64,000 nucleotides of DNA. Origin: JACKAQ01 sp020634975 [NCBI: Calditrichia bacterium] (GTDB lineage: Bacteria; Calditrichota; Calditrichia; RBG-13-44-9). The notes under the pieces are model-generated. The model worked only from the letters and a program-made list of their open reading frames with translations, searched no databases and was not told the DNA's origin. Of the stretch, positions 27,301 through 35,310 are shown in pieces (position 1 is the first letter of the stretch; every line of letters begins with the position of its first letter). The DNA lies in contig JACKAQ010000005.1 of the NCBI GenBank assembly GCA_020634975.1, positions 62,001 through 126,000 on the forward strand, in the 5' to 3' direction. Both the position numbers and the translations under genes were made by a program.

Positions 27301-29273
27301 TGCAAACCCTGCTGATGGACAAAAAGAACTACACTGCATTCGCCAGCGGCGACGGTGCATGTTTGGGTTGCGGCGAGAAAACCGTGGTTCACCTGTTTGT
27401 CGCAACTGTGGAAGCGCTCATGCAGCCGCGCGTTGCCAAACATATCGAACGCATCGATGAACTGATTGGCAAACTGGAAAAACACATCCAGTTTAAACTC
27501 GTGCAAAATATGGATGTTAGCGATGCATCGGCAATGGGCAAAATAGTCGAAGAATTGCAAGATGGCGACATCACGCTTGCCGGTATTGCCAGCAAAATGG
27601 AAAAAATGCGCGGCAGCAACCCGATCGATCAGGATTGGTTGCGCCGGGTTACCCAGCTTATCGCCAAACTGAAAAACCTGAAATGGAAATATACCCAGGG
27701 CACGGTCGGCAAAGGCCGTTCAAATATGGGTATGCTCAACTCCACCGGTTGTACCTCAGTTTGGGGCGGCACCTATCCGTTCAACCCGTATCCGTTCCCG
27801 TGGGCAAACCACCTGTTCCAGGATGCCACATCGGTTGCGTTGGGTATTTTCGAAGGCCACATGGCTAAAATGGCGGAAGGCTTTAAAGCTGTTCGCATGG
27901 CGGAATTGGAACTTGAGGGCAAATTCAAAGCCGAAGAGCATGAAAATTATTTCCGTTATTTCAACTGGAAACAATTCAGCGATGCCGAATGGCTACTCTG
28001 CCCGCCGGTAGTTGCATTGGGTGGCGACGGTGCGATGTATGACATCGGATTCCAGAACCTTTCCCGCGCGTTGATGTCCGGCAAGCCGATTAAAATTGTG
28101 GTGGTGGATACGCAAGTATACTCCAACACGGGCGGACAAGCCTGTACCTCCGGCTTCTTCGGACAGGTTTCGGACATGGCGCAATACGGCAAAGCCATTC
28201 AGGGTAAACAGGAAATTCGTAAAGAAATCGGGCTGATTGGTATGGCGCACCGCACCTCGTATGTGATGCAGGCAACTGCCGCCAATCCCAACCACATGAT
28301 CGAAGGATTTGTGCAGGGATTGATGGCTCGTCGTCCGGCACTGTTCAACCTGTATACGCCTTGCCAGCCGGAACACGGTATCGGCGACGATATGTCCGCA
28401 CATCAGGCAAAACTGGCTGTGGAAAGCCGGGCGTATCCGTTGTTCCGTTACAATCCTGATAAAGGCAAAACGCCGCAGGAATGCTTCGAACTCGACGGAA
28501 ACCCGGAAATGGACAAAATCTGGCCGAATTACACCCTCAATTATGTTGACGGTGGCCGCGAAAAAACGCTGGAAGTGCCGATGACGTTCGCCGATTTCGC
28601 ACTGACCGAAGCACGTTTCCGGAAGCATTTCCGCAAAGTGCCGCAAGATGCATGGAATGAAAACATGGTTCCGTTCAGCGAATTTCTGGATATGGACAAA
28701 GACGAACGCGAAGGCAAAGTGCCGTTTATCTGGGCTGTGGATCGCAAAAAACACCTCAGCCGGGTGATGGTCGCCAGCGCGATTGTGGAATCCGCAGAAG
28801 ATCGCCGTGATTTCTGGATCATGCTGAAAGCAATGGCCGGCGTTAAAGAAGCGGAAGCTCCGGCAGAAAATCTGGAAGAAAAGATTCGCAGAGAAGTTGT
28901 TGGCAACATTGCAGCCGGTTTGATGAAAATGGCCGGCGGCAGCGGCAACGGTTTTGAAGCTTTGGCAAACGGTTCTGCGGCATCCGTCGCACCTGCGGAA
29001 GCTGCACAGGCAACCAACGGGGAGCACATGTCTCCATGGATTGATACCGACGAATGCACCTCCTGCGATGAGTGCATCAAGCTGAATAACAAAATCTTTG
29101 CGTATAACGAGAACAAAAAAGCCTTTATCAAAGATCCCAACGCCGGTCCGTATCAGGATCTCGTGAAAGCGGCGGAAAAATGCACCGCGCAAGTGATCCA
29201 CCCCGGACTGCCGGCAGATCGCTCCCAAAAGGACATCGAAAAATGGGTCAAACGGGCTGAAAAGTATAACTAA
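24333..29273 (+). CDS. nifJ: Very long pyruvate:ferredoxin (flavodoxin) oxidoreductase
   Basis: 1,646 residues against about 1,170-1,230 in ordinary single-chain PFOR. The usual order is kept: alpha-like domain (YPITPSTQMGEYW near 40), gamma-like domain (RLHSVGGWGMVTTGKNMAM near 490), two ferredoxin clusters (CTACGDCYTVCP near 795, CKGCMECVQVC near 930), the proximal-cluster Cys pair (ACLGCGEKT near 1010), STGCTSVWGG near 1140, the TPP motif (GGDGAMYDIGFQNLSRA) and LYTPCQPEHG. Extra material consists of helical inserts of about 80 residues between the ferredoxin clusters and about 105 between the Cys pair and STGC, plus a C-terminal one-cluster ferredoxin (ECTSCDECIKL..AEKC). It converts pyruvate and CoA to acetyl-CoA, CO2 and reduced ferredoxin. 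The start at 24333 follows AAGG; an ATG at 24324 is in frame but touches the AAGG. Confidence 0.95.
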   Translation: MFKKSKEKQTFKYPGTRAAMDGNTAAIMCERESTDAAGAYPITPSTQMGEYWAEETAKGHINISDRPLIFVEPEGEHAAAAVTAGLSMTGLRASNFSSGQGIAYMHESLYAAVGKRLTYVLNIGARAMTKSTLNVHAGHDDYHCVDDTGFFQLFAKNAQQVADLNIISHRVAELALTPGIIAQDGFLTTHLIESLMIPERELIAEYLGRPDDIIDTPTAAQRIIYGPQRRRIPELWDVDNPVMAGIVQNQDSYMQSVAAQRPFFFDHIQQLTDQAMEEFYALTGRDYRRVMTYRTEDADYLILGQGSVVSSAEVVADYLRETRGLKVGVVNMVMFRPFPGDLLGGVLKGKKGVAVLERLDQPLAVDLPLMREIRATVTKCLENGQEKGKNLPYPELEVYKSSADAPKLYSGSFGMGSRDLQPEGLIGTIENMLPDGKQKKLFYLGIDFIRETAMTPKQEIYQQTIEESYPKVKELAIRGSENPNLIPPGGITIRLHSVGGWGMVTTGKNMAMTLFDLLGYHIKANPKYGSEKKGQPTTFYLSAAPEPIRVNCEYYFVDVVLSPDPNVFHHTNALSGLKKGGVFIIQSEYENADKVWSEIPVHYQKFIVDNDIKIFYIDAFKIAREEASDPELQFRMQGNAFQGAFFAASPTMEKTGLSEETLFKSIEEQLNYKFGGKGRRVVEDNLRVVRRGFDEVHEITNKTVGAGVAANGNGKASNEPALPMMLKHIPQSEAPTTDIHRFWEQTGSFYARGMGNDVITDPFIGLSVMPAVTSVFRDMTGIRFNHPEWVPENCTACGDCYTVCPDTAIPGLVNEVGEVLDTVVSRVKKAGHSVKHLPKAVRKMESKLHEILGEASEKDNVRKMISQAIQSTIKDSGLSGDERSELQKEFQLFEEMLGDFQFSITRPYFTLYEKKQKNSGGLFSITVNPYTCKGCMECVQVCNDDALRAIPQTGTTVKRMQDEWDFWMDLPNSAKKFSRIDDLEEGVGALQTLLMDKKNYTAFASGDGACLGCGEKTVVHLFVATVEALMQPRVAKHIERIDELIGKLEKHIQFKLVQNMDVSDASAMGKIVEELQDGDITLAGIASKMEKMRGSNPIDQDWLRRVTQLIAKLKNLKWKYTQGTVGKGRSNMGMLNSTGCTSVWGGTYPFNPYPFPWANHLFQDATSVALGIFEGHMAKMAEGFKAVRMAELELEGKFKAEEHENYFRYFNWKQFSDAEWLLCPPVVALGGDGAMYDIGFQNLSRALMSGKPIKIVVVDTQVYSNTGGQACTSGFFGQVSDMAQYGKAIQGKQEIRKEIGLIGMAHRTSYVMQATAANPNHMIEGFVQGLMARRPALFNLYTPCQPEHGIGDDMSAHQAKLAVESRAYPLFRYNPDKGKTPQECFELDGNPEMDKIWPNYTLNYVDGGREKTLEVPMTFADFALTEARFRKHFRKVPQDAWNENMVPFSEFLDMDKDEREGKVPFIWAVDRKKHLSRVMVASAIVESAEDRRDFWIMLKAMAGVKEAEAPAENLEEKIRREVVGNIAAGLMKMAGGSGNGFEALANGSAASVAPAEAAQATNGEHMSPWIDTDECTSCDECIKLNNKIFAYNENKKAFIKDPNAGPYQDLVKAAEKCTAQVIHPGLPADRSQKDIEKWVKRAEKYN

Positions 29274-29287
29274 AGAAGCTAAACAGC

Positions 29288-29310
29288 GGGGCGGCCAAAC
29301 CGGTCGCCCC
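29288..29310 (+). terminator. GC-rich hairpin after nifJ
   Basis: The 9-bp stem GGGGCGGCC / GGTCGCCCC with a 5-base loop lies 14 bases after the nifJ stop. It is followed by AATTATTA, not a T-run, so it probably attenuates or protects the message end between nifJ and rnfC and does not stop transcription fully. Confidence 0.5.
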
Positions 29311-29341
29311 AATTATTACGGAAACTGAAACGAACGACGAA

Positions 29342-30685
29342 ATGTCTGTAAATACTAAATTTAAATCATTTCCTCACGGTGTTCATCCGCCGGAAGCGAA
29401 AACGGAAACCAGCGCAATGCCCATTCGCCGATTCCCGTTCGCACCGGTGATGATTATCCCGCTTTCGCAACACGCCGGTAAACCGGCAAAGCCCATTGTC
29501 AAGGAAGGGCAGGAAGTGGCACGCGGACAAAAAATTGCCGAACCGGACGGTTTTATGTCCGTTGCGATGCATGCACCGGCTTCCGGAACCATCAAACGGA
29601 TCAACTGGGCGCCCGCTTCCAATGGCAAAATGGTGATGAGCATTTATCTCCAGCCGTTTCCCGCATCCGGACAGGATGTTGCGGAAGGCACGCCCTGCGA
29701 TTGGAAAACCGCAACGCCATCCGAAATTCTGAACGCGATTCAGGATGCAGGCATCGTGGGGCTCGGCGGCGCCGCGTTCCCGACCCATGTGAAGTTAAAA
29801 ATTCCCGAGGGGAAATCGGCGGATACGGTGATTATCAACGGCATCGAATGCGAACCGTTTCTCACCACAGATCACCGGGTGATGCTGGAGCAAACCGACG
29901 ATATTTTTATGGGCATCCGCTATCTGATGAAAGTGACCGGTGTGCAGAAATGCATCATTGGCATTGAATCCAACAAACTGGATGCCGCCGAACGGCTGAG
30001 AAACGCGATTCCTGCTGACCTCGCCGGGAACACGACTGTTGAAGTTCTGACCGTAAAATATCCGCAGGGCGCAGAAAAAATGCTCATCAAAGCATTGCTG
30101 AATCGCGAAGTGCCATCCGGCGGTTTGCCGGTGGATGTGCAGGCGGTGGTTATCAACGTAGCCACGACTGCGGAAATCGGGCGATTACTGCCGCACGGTC
30201 GCGGTATTCAGGAACGCGTGATCACGATTACCGGTCCGGGCATTACCAAAAAAGGCAATTATTTGATTCCGATCGGCACGCCGCTGCGTTACGCGCTGGA
30301 GCAAGCCGGCGTGAAAGCGGATGTCAGCCGGGTTTTTCTCGGTGGCCCGATGATGGGGCAATCTGTTTCCAGTCTCGATATTCCGATCACCAAAGGCACA
30401 TCCGGTGTGGTTGCGTTCACCGAAGCGGAAACAGCGAGCACTCAGCAAAAAGTATTTCCGTGCATCAAATGCGCTTATTGTGTGGATGCATGCCCGATTT
30501 TCCTCAATCCATCGCGGTTGGGGATGCTCGCCAAAAACGGCGATTACGAGAAAATGATGGAAGAGTACCACTTATTCGACTGTTTTGAGTGCGGCTCCTG
30601 TTCGTATGTCTGTCCGTCGCATATCCCGCTGGTGCAGTATTTTCGCATCGCCAAAGGCGTTTTGCGCGAGAAAAAGGCATCCTGA
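29342..30685 (+). CDS. rnfC: Electron transport complex subunit RnfC
   Basis: 447 residues: an N-terminal barrel-sandwich (PLSQHAGKPAKPIVKEGQEVARGQKIAE), an NADH/FMN-binding Rossmann-like core with GLGGAAFPTHVKL and EPFLTTDHRVMLE (as in NuoF/Nqo1-like chains), a soluble-ligand-binding beta-grasp part, and two [4Fe-4S] motifs at the end (CIKCAYCVDACPIFLNP and CFECGSCSYVCPSHIPL). RnfC reduces NAD+ with electrons from the complex. The Shine-Dalgarno is poor (GAACGACGAA), so it may depend on coupling to nifJ. The 129-base gap to rnfD contains a near-duplicate ATGGCGTT-AC pair of unknown meaning. Confidence 0.95.
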   Translation: MSVNTKFKSFPHGVHPPEAKTETSAMPIRRFPFAPVMIIPLSQHAGKPAKPIVKEGQEVARGQKIAEPDGFMSVAMHAPASGTIKRINWAPASNGKMVMSIYLQPFPASGQDVAEGTPCDWKTATPSEILNAIQDAGIVGLGGAAFPTHVKLKIPEGKSADTVIINGIECEPFLTTDHRVMLEQTDDIFMGIRYLMKVTGVQKCIIGIESNKLDAAERLRNAIPADLAGNTTVEVLTVKYPQGAEKMLIKALLNREVPSGGLPVDVQAVVINVATTAEIGRLLPHGRGIQERVITITGPGITKKGNYLIPIGTPLRYALEQAGVKADVSRVFLGGPMMGQSVSSLDIPITKGTSGVVAFTEAETASTQQKVFPCIKCAYCVDACPIFLNPSRLGMLAKNGDYEKMMEEYHLFDCFECGSCSYVCPSHIPLVQYFRIAKGVLREKKAS

Positions 30686-30814
30686 TACGTTCAGTCGGGG
30701 CATGGCGTTGACATACCCAAATGGCGTTTACTTGCTCAACAAATAAAATAGGGTAGTTGAGCGGCGCCTCAATACAATTTTGATTCGGTAATAGCACAAA
30801 ACGAAAAACTAATT

Positions 30815-31837
30815 ATGAGCATCAACAAAACACTGGAAATACACACTTCACCGCATATCAGCAGCGGATCGAGCACCGATGTTATCATGCGCAATGTCGT
30901 TTTCGCGCTGCTGCCGGTTGCCGGATTTGCGATTTATGCATTCGGGTTGGTGGCGCTGTTATCGCTGACGATGGCAACGGCATCCGCTGTGCTGACAGAA
31001 CATTTTTTGTGCAGATTTAACGGCAAAGAAAGCACAATCGGCGATTGGTCAGCCGCTATCACCGGATTGATTTACGGGTTGACCCTGCCGCCCGGGCTGC
31101 CGCTGTGGATGGTCGCGTTTGGTGGCATTATCGCAATTGCGCTGGGCAAATTTTTGTTCGGCGGACTTGGCATGAATATGTTCAACCCGGCGTTGGTAGG
31201 GCGGGCGTTTTTGCAGGCTGCTTTTCCGGTAGCGATAACCACCTGGCATCCCGTTTTTGCGGCAGATCGCTTTACATCGTTGCCCAGTTCAACATTCACA
31301 TTTCCGTTTACCGTTCCGGTTTACGATGCAATTACCGGCGCAACGCCGCTTTCTGCAATGAAATTCGATCACCAGTTTGCCACGGCATACGATCTCGCTT
31401 TTGGATTGACCACCGGCTCACTCGGCGAAACCAGCGGACTAATTATTTTACTGGGTGGTATTTATCTGGCTGCCCGGAAAATGCTCAATTGGCGAATTCC
31501 GGCATCTATTTTTGTGACGGTGGCAGCGTTGAGCGGGGTATTTTATCTGATCAATCCGGAAATTTATCCTTCGCCAATGTTCATGTTGTTCTCCGGCGGA
31601 TTGATGTATGGCGCTGTTTTTATGGCAACGGATATGGTAGCATCGCCGGTTACAACGCCTGGCGTAATTATTTACGGTGCAATTATCGGGCTGTTGGTGG
31701 TGGTAATCCGGCTGTGGGGCGGTTTGCCGGAAGGCGTGATGTATGCCATTTTGTTCGCCAATGCAGCGTCGCCACAAATTGACCGGTTGATTCAACCGAG
31801 GGTTTACGGCACAAAAAAAGTTGCCAAAAGGGCGTAA
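30815..31837 (+). CDS. rnfD: Electron transport complex subunit RnfD
   Basis: 340 residues, about ten membrane helices, of the NqrB/RnfD family. The covalent FMN site is the Thr of ITGATPLSAM near residue 180. GLGMNMFNPALVGRAFLQAAFP and DMVASPVTTPGVIIYG are family signatures. It forms the ion-translocating core with RnfA and RnfE. It starts 129 bases after rnfC, the largest internal gap of the cluster after rnfB. Confidence 0.95.
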   Translation: MSINKTLEIHTSPHISSGSSTDVIMRNVVFALLPVAGFAIYAFGLVALLSLTMATASAVLTEHFLCRFNGKESTIGDWSAAITGLIYGLTLPPGLPLWMVAFGGIIAIALGKFLFGGLGMNMFNPALVGRAFLQAAFPVAITTWHPVFAADRFTSLPSSTFTFPFTVPVYDAITGATPLSAMKFDHQFATAYDLAFGLTTGSLGETSGLIILLGGIYLAARKMLNWRIPASIFVTVAALSGVFYLINPEIYPSPMFMLFSGGLMYGAVFMATDMVASPVTTPGVIIYGAIIGLLVVVIRLWGGLPEGVMYAILFANAASPQIDRLIQPRVYGTKKVAKRA

Positions 31838-31897
31838 GCCAAATTTTATTGAAATTTAAAAATGCGATTAACTGCAGAATAAATAATAGGTTAAAAC

Positions 31898-32614
31898 ATG
31901 AGTCAACCAGACTTGCAAAACATGACGGATCAGCCAAACACCTGGCATATGTTGCGGGCGATGGGCGGCGTGGGAATTCTGTGTGCGGTTTTGATTGTGT
32001 TCACTTTTCAGGCGACACTCCCGGCAATCGAAACCAATAAAGCTGCTGCATTGGAAAAAGCTATTTTTGCCGTAATTCCTGGCGCTTCAACAAAAATTGC
32101 CTTTAAGCTGAATGAAAACAAACAGTTCGAAGAAGTTGAAAAAGCCGAAAAAGGGGTGCGTGTTGTTTACGCCGGATACAATGATCAAAATGAATTGGTT
32201 GGTGTTGCCATCGAAGCCAATGGTCAGGGATTTCAGGATATTATCCGGGTTATTTATGGCTACTCGCCCGAATCGCAAGCCATCATCGGGTTTCAGGTGC
32301 TCGAAAGCAAAGAAACACCGGGCTTGGGTGATAAGATCGAAAAAGATGAACATTTTCTGCAAAATTTTGACGGATTGGATATTTCTGTAACGGATGATCA
32401 AAATGCCATCAAAAATCCTATTGTGCCGGTCAAAAAAGGTGAAAAGGTGAATCCGTGGGAGATCGATTGCATTACCGGTGCAACCATTTCATCTAAAGCA
32501 GTAGCCAATTTGCTGCGCAATAATACCGGCGAATTAATTCCGTTGCTGGTCCAAAATATCGAAACATTGAAAAAAGCCAAAACCGCAACGGATTTATCCG
32601 CGGTTCAGCACTGA
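31898..32614 (+). CDS. rnfG: Electron transport complex subunit RnfG
   Basis: 238 residues: one N-terminal membrane helix and an FMN-binding domain on the outer face. The flavin is attached through a phosphoester bond to Thr in DCITGATISSKAV near residue 190 (the D-x-S/T-G-A-T motif). ESKETPGLGDKI is the second conserved stretch. It is fourth in the rnf order C-D-G-E-A, which is the normal order of the family. Confidence 0.94.
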   Translation: MSQPDLQNMTDQPNTWHMLRAMGGVGILCAVLIVFTFQATLPAIETNKAAALEKAIFAVIPGASTKIAFKLNENKQFEEVEKAEKGVRVVYAGYNDQNELVGVAIEANGQGFQDIIRVIYGYSPESQAIIGFQVLESKETPGLGDKIEKDEHFLQNFDGLDISVTDDQNAIKNPIVPVKKGEKVNPWEIDCITGATISSKAVANLLRNNTGELIPLLVQNIETLKKAKTATDLSAVQH

Positions 32615-32635
32615 AAAACAATCAGGTAATGACAT

Positions 32636-33283
32636 ATGAATACATCGAAAGACACATCCACCCTTTCCACAGATGAATTTATCAAAGGGTTGTGGCGGGA
32701 AAACCCGGTATTTGTCCAGGTGTTGGGCATGTGCCCGACTCTCGCGGTTTCAAACTCCGCTATCAACGCGCTGGCAATGGGGCTGGCAACTACATTTGTT
32801 TTGTTGATGTCAAATATTCTGGTTTCTGCGTTGCGAAAATTCATCCCTAAACAGGTACGGATTGCAACCTACATTTTGATCATCGCGACATTCGTAACGA
32901 TTGTTGAATTCGTTATTCAGGCGATCAGCCTGGATATTCACAAAGCATTGGGCGCGTTCATTTCGCTGATCGTGGTGAACTGCGTGATTTTGGGACGGGC
33001 AGAAGCTTTCGCATCCAAAAATACCATCGGCAACTCGGTGATGGACGGTTTGGGAATGGGACTTGGTTTCACCTTTGCGTTGTTGTGCCTCGGTGTTGTG
33101 CGCGAAATTTTGGGCAGCGGCAGCCTGTTTGGTTTCCCGGTTTTTGCGGAAAGTTTTGAACCGTGGATAGTCATGATTTTACCCGGCGGCGGATTTTTTA
33201 CGCTCGGCGCATGGTTGCTCTTTTTTAACGCGATGAAAGAACGCAATGCCAAAAAACAAAAAGCAGAATTGGCAGCGAGCTAA
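32636..33283 (+). CDS. rnfE: Electron transport complex subunit RnfE
   Basis: 215 residues with six membrane helices, NqrD/RnfE family. It carries NPVFVQVLGMCPTLAVSNSA at the start and LIVVNCVILGRAEAFA in the middle, each with one of the cysteines that help hold the membrane-embedded iron centre shared with RnfA. It starts 21 bases after rnfG. Confidence 0.94.
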   Translation: MNTSKDTSTLSTDEFIKGLWRENPVFVQVLGMCPTLAVSNSAINALAMGLATTFVLLMSNILVSALRKFIPKQVRIATYILIIATFVTIVEFVIQAISLDIHKALGAFISLIVVNCVILGRAEAFASKNTIGNSVMDGLGMGLGFTFALLCLGVVREILGSGSLFGFPVFAESFEPWIVMILPGGGFFTLGAWLLFFNAMKERNAKKQKAELAAS

Positions 33284-33330
33284 ATTTAAGGTTCATCGAA
33301 ATTAAATTTTGAAAACATACAGGACATATC

Positions 33331-33912
33331 ATGGTTGACGAATCGTTAGGTTATATTTTTCTAAATGCCTGTTTAATCAACAACTTCGTGCTGGCATATT
33401 TTCTCGGTATCTGCCCGTTTTTGGGGGTTTCCGGCAAAATTGAAACGGCTTCGCGAATGGGCGGCGCTGTCATTTTTGTGATGCTCGTCAGTTCCGTTTG
33501 TGCGTATGGCATCCACTCGCTGCTAATGGCGATCAACGCGCCATATTTGCAGTTGATTTCGTATATCGTGGTGATCGCTTCAACCGTGCAATTGGTGGAA
33601 ATGATCATCAAAAAAATCAGCCCGGCGCTGTTTCGCGCATTGGGTATTTTTCTACCGCTGATTACCACCAACTGCGCCATTTTGGGGTTGGCACTGTTTC
33701 AAACCAGCAAAGGCTATAGTTTTGTGCAGTCCATCGTTTATGCGCTGGGTGCCGGCGTTGGATTCACATTGGCGCTGGTGCTGATGGCCGGCTTACGCGA
33801 AGAACTCGAATTGGCAGAAGTACCCAACGTCGTAAAAGGCACAGCGCTTACGCTGATGCTGGCGGGTATCCTCTCTTTAACGTTTATGGGTTTCGCCGGA
33901 TTGGGCGGTTGA
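33331..33912 (+). CDS. rnfA: Electron transport complex subunit RnfA
   Basis: 193 residues with six membrane helices, inverted in topology to RnfE. Cys-containing half motifs LINNFVLAYFLGICPFLGVSG and PLITTNCAILGLALF fit the NqrE/RnfA family and the shared iron site. It is the last canonical rnf gene and is followed after 40 bases by a small Cys-rich membrane protein. Confidence 0.95.
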   Translation: MVDESLGYIFLNACLINNFVLAYFLGICPFLGVSGKIETASRMGGAVIFVMLVSSVCAYGIHSLLMAINAPYLQLISYIVVIASTVQLVEMIIKKISPALFRALGIFLPLITTNCAILGLALFQTSKGYSFVQSIVYALGAGVGFTLALVLMAGLREELELAEVPNVVKGTALTLMLAGILSLTFMGFAGLGG

Positions 33913-33952
33913 TTTTTCAAAATGAACAATAATTAAACATGAGTTTTAAGTT

Positions 33953-34156
33953 ATGATAATGCATTATTTGTTTGCGATTTTGGCAGTATTTGTAATGATG
34001 GGAATCTGGTTAATCGTGCAGAAAGCATGGCAAAAAAGCTTCTCCGATTATTCGACAGATGAGGACGCACTCGCCGGACGCGGTGGTTGCCAGGGCTGCA
34101 GTTGTTCGCTCATTTGCGAAAAAAAATTAACGGTAATCAATACAGAAAATGAATAA
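33953..34156 (+). CDS. Small Cys-rich single-pass membrane protein, possible Rnf maturation factor
   Basis: 67 residues: one N-terminal membrane helix (HYLFAILAVFVMMGIWLIVQ), then a polar stretch and a cluster of five cysteines within eleven residues (CQGCSCSLICE has four, with spacing C-x2-C-x-C-x3-C). It lies between rnfA and the ferredoxin-NADP reductase. NqrM, encoded after nqrF in Na+-NQR operons and needed to insert the iron centre between NqrD and NqrE, has the same plan of one helix plus Cys tail. The same job for RnfA/RnfE is proposed by analogy; the sequence is not recognisably NqrM. The Shine-Dalgarno is weak. Confidence 0.7.
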   Translation: MIMHYLFAILAVFVMMGIWLIVQKAWQKSFSDYSTDEDALAGRGGCQGCSCSLICEKKLTVINTENE

Positions 34157-34203
34157 ATCAAAATAACGATACCTAGCCCTCGTTAAATCTACGGAGGAAA
34201 GAA

Positions 34204-35064
34204 ATGAAGAGTTTATCAGATTATAGTACCGAGAATCAATTCAAAGCCAAAATTAAAAAATCTACGCGCATCACGCCTTACGATACCGTTGAAGTGCGCG
34301 ATTTGATTCTTGAAGTGAGCAACGGCGATGTGGAATTTGAAGCCGGTCAAAGTGTTGGCGTTCTGGTTCCCGGACCGCACGCCTATGGCAACGATGTGCA
34401 TTTCCGGTTGTACACCATTGCGGATTTACCCAAAAAGTTGAAATCCGGTAAAACCGAGTTGAACCTCTGCGTCCGGCGTTGCAATTACATTGATGAATTC
34501 AGCGGCGAAGAATTTGCCGGTGTAGCATCAAATTATTTGTGCGAACGCGGCGTTGGGGAAGAAATCACCCTGTCCGGACCCTACGGATTGCCGTTCGAAG
34601 TGCCGGAAGATAAATCATCCAATCTGTTGATGATCGGGATGGGAACCGGTATTGCGCCGTTCCGGGCGTTCACCAAACATATTTACAACAATGTTGGCGA
34701 TTGGAAAGGGCAAGTTCGTTTGTTCTACGGTGCCCGCACCGGTTTGGAACTGCTTTACATGAATGACAAAAACGACGATTTCGCCAATTATTACGATGAA
34801 GAAACCTTTAAAGCATTCAAAGCGCTCAGCCCGCGCCCGCATTGGGATGATCCGATTGCACTGGACTATGCGATCGAGGAACGCAGCAACGAAATTTGGA
34901 AGATGCTAAACGATTCAAAAACATATGTTTACATTGTTGGATCGGAAAAAATTCGCGAAGTGCTCGAATCTGTATTTTCGCGAATGGCGGGTTCCAAAGA
35001 AAAATGGCAACGTAAACATGCCGAACTGGTCGCCGGAAAACGGTGGGCGGAAGTCCTGTATTAA
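34204..35064 (+). CDS. Ferredoxin-NADP+ reductase, plant/cyanobacterial fold
   Basis: 286 residues: an FAD-binding barrel with RLYTIADLP (the RxYS/T motif) and VASNYLCERGVGEEITLSGPYG, then an NADP-binding domain with GMGTGIAPFRAF, FYGARTGLELLY and a C-terminal GKRWAEVLY, whose final Tyr stacks on the flavin as in plant-type enzymes. It moves electrons between ferredoxin and NADP(H). As the last gene of the rnf-nifJ cluster it would let reduced ferredoxin supply NADPH as well as Rnf. ACGGAGGAAAG is a good Shine-Dalgarno. A terminator follows. Confidence 0.9.
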   Translation: MKSLSDYSTENQFKAKIKKSTRITPYDTVEVRDLILEVSNGDVEFEAGQSVGVLVPGPHAYGNDVHFRLYTIADLPKKLKSGKTELNLCVRRCNYIDEFSGEEFAGVASNYLCERGVGEEITLSGPYGLPFEVPEDKSSNLLMIGMGTGIAPFRAFTKHIYNNVGDWKGQVRLFYGARTGLELLYMNDKNDDFANYYDEETFKAFKALSPRPHWDDPIALDYAIEERSNEIWKMLNDSKTYVYIVGSEKIREVLESVFSRMAGSKEKWQRKHAELVAGKRWAEVLY

Positions 35065-35095
35065 TCCAAAAATGTGAATCCAAAATTGCGTTATC

Positions 35096-35143
35096 AGCCT
35101 TCAGGATGCCTTCGCCATCGGCGTCTTCCTGAAGGCTTTTTTT
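35096..35143 (+). terminator. Intrinsic terminator of the rnf-nifJ cluster
   Basis: The 11-bp stem AGCCTTCAGGA / TCCTGAAGGCT encloses a 20-base loop with a further small pairing and runs into seven T. It lies 31 bases after the reductase stop. Confidence 0.85.
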
Positions 35144-35310
35144 ATTTTGGCCGGAGAACTTTTTATCCAGCTTGCGCTTTAGTGCGGTGTCGCGTAAACT
35201 ACCCACAAACTTAGAAAACGCTTGTTCAACAGCTGTTTTTGAATTTTATTTTTTGGGAGAAAACAGCTAAATTTTGTTATAAAACACTCATTTTACAGAA
35301 GGATCCAGCC

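Noticed and set aside
30686-30814. ATGGCGTT near-duplicate and TTGACA between rnfC and rnfD, considered as a sigma-54 or sigma-70 promoter
   Set aside because: The GG to GC spacing is 9, not 10, and no -10 lies at the right distance from TTGACA.
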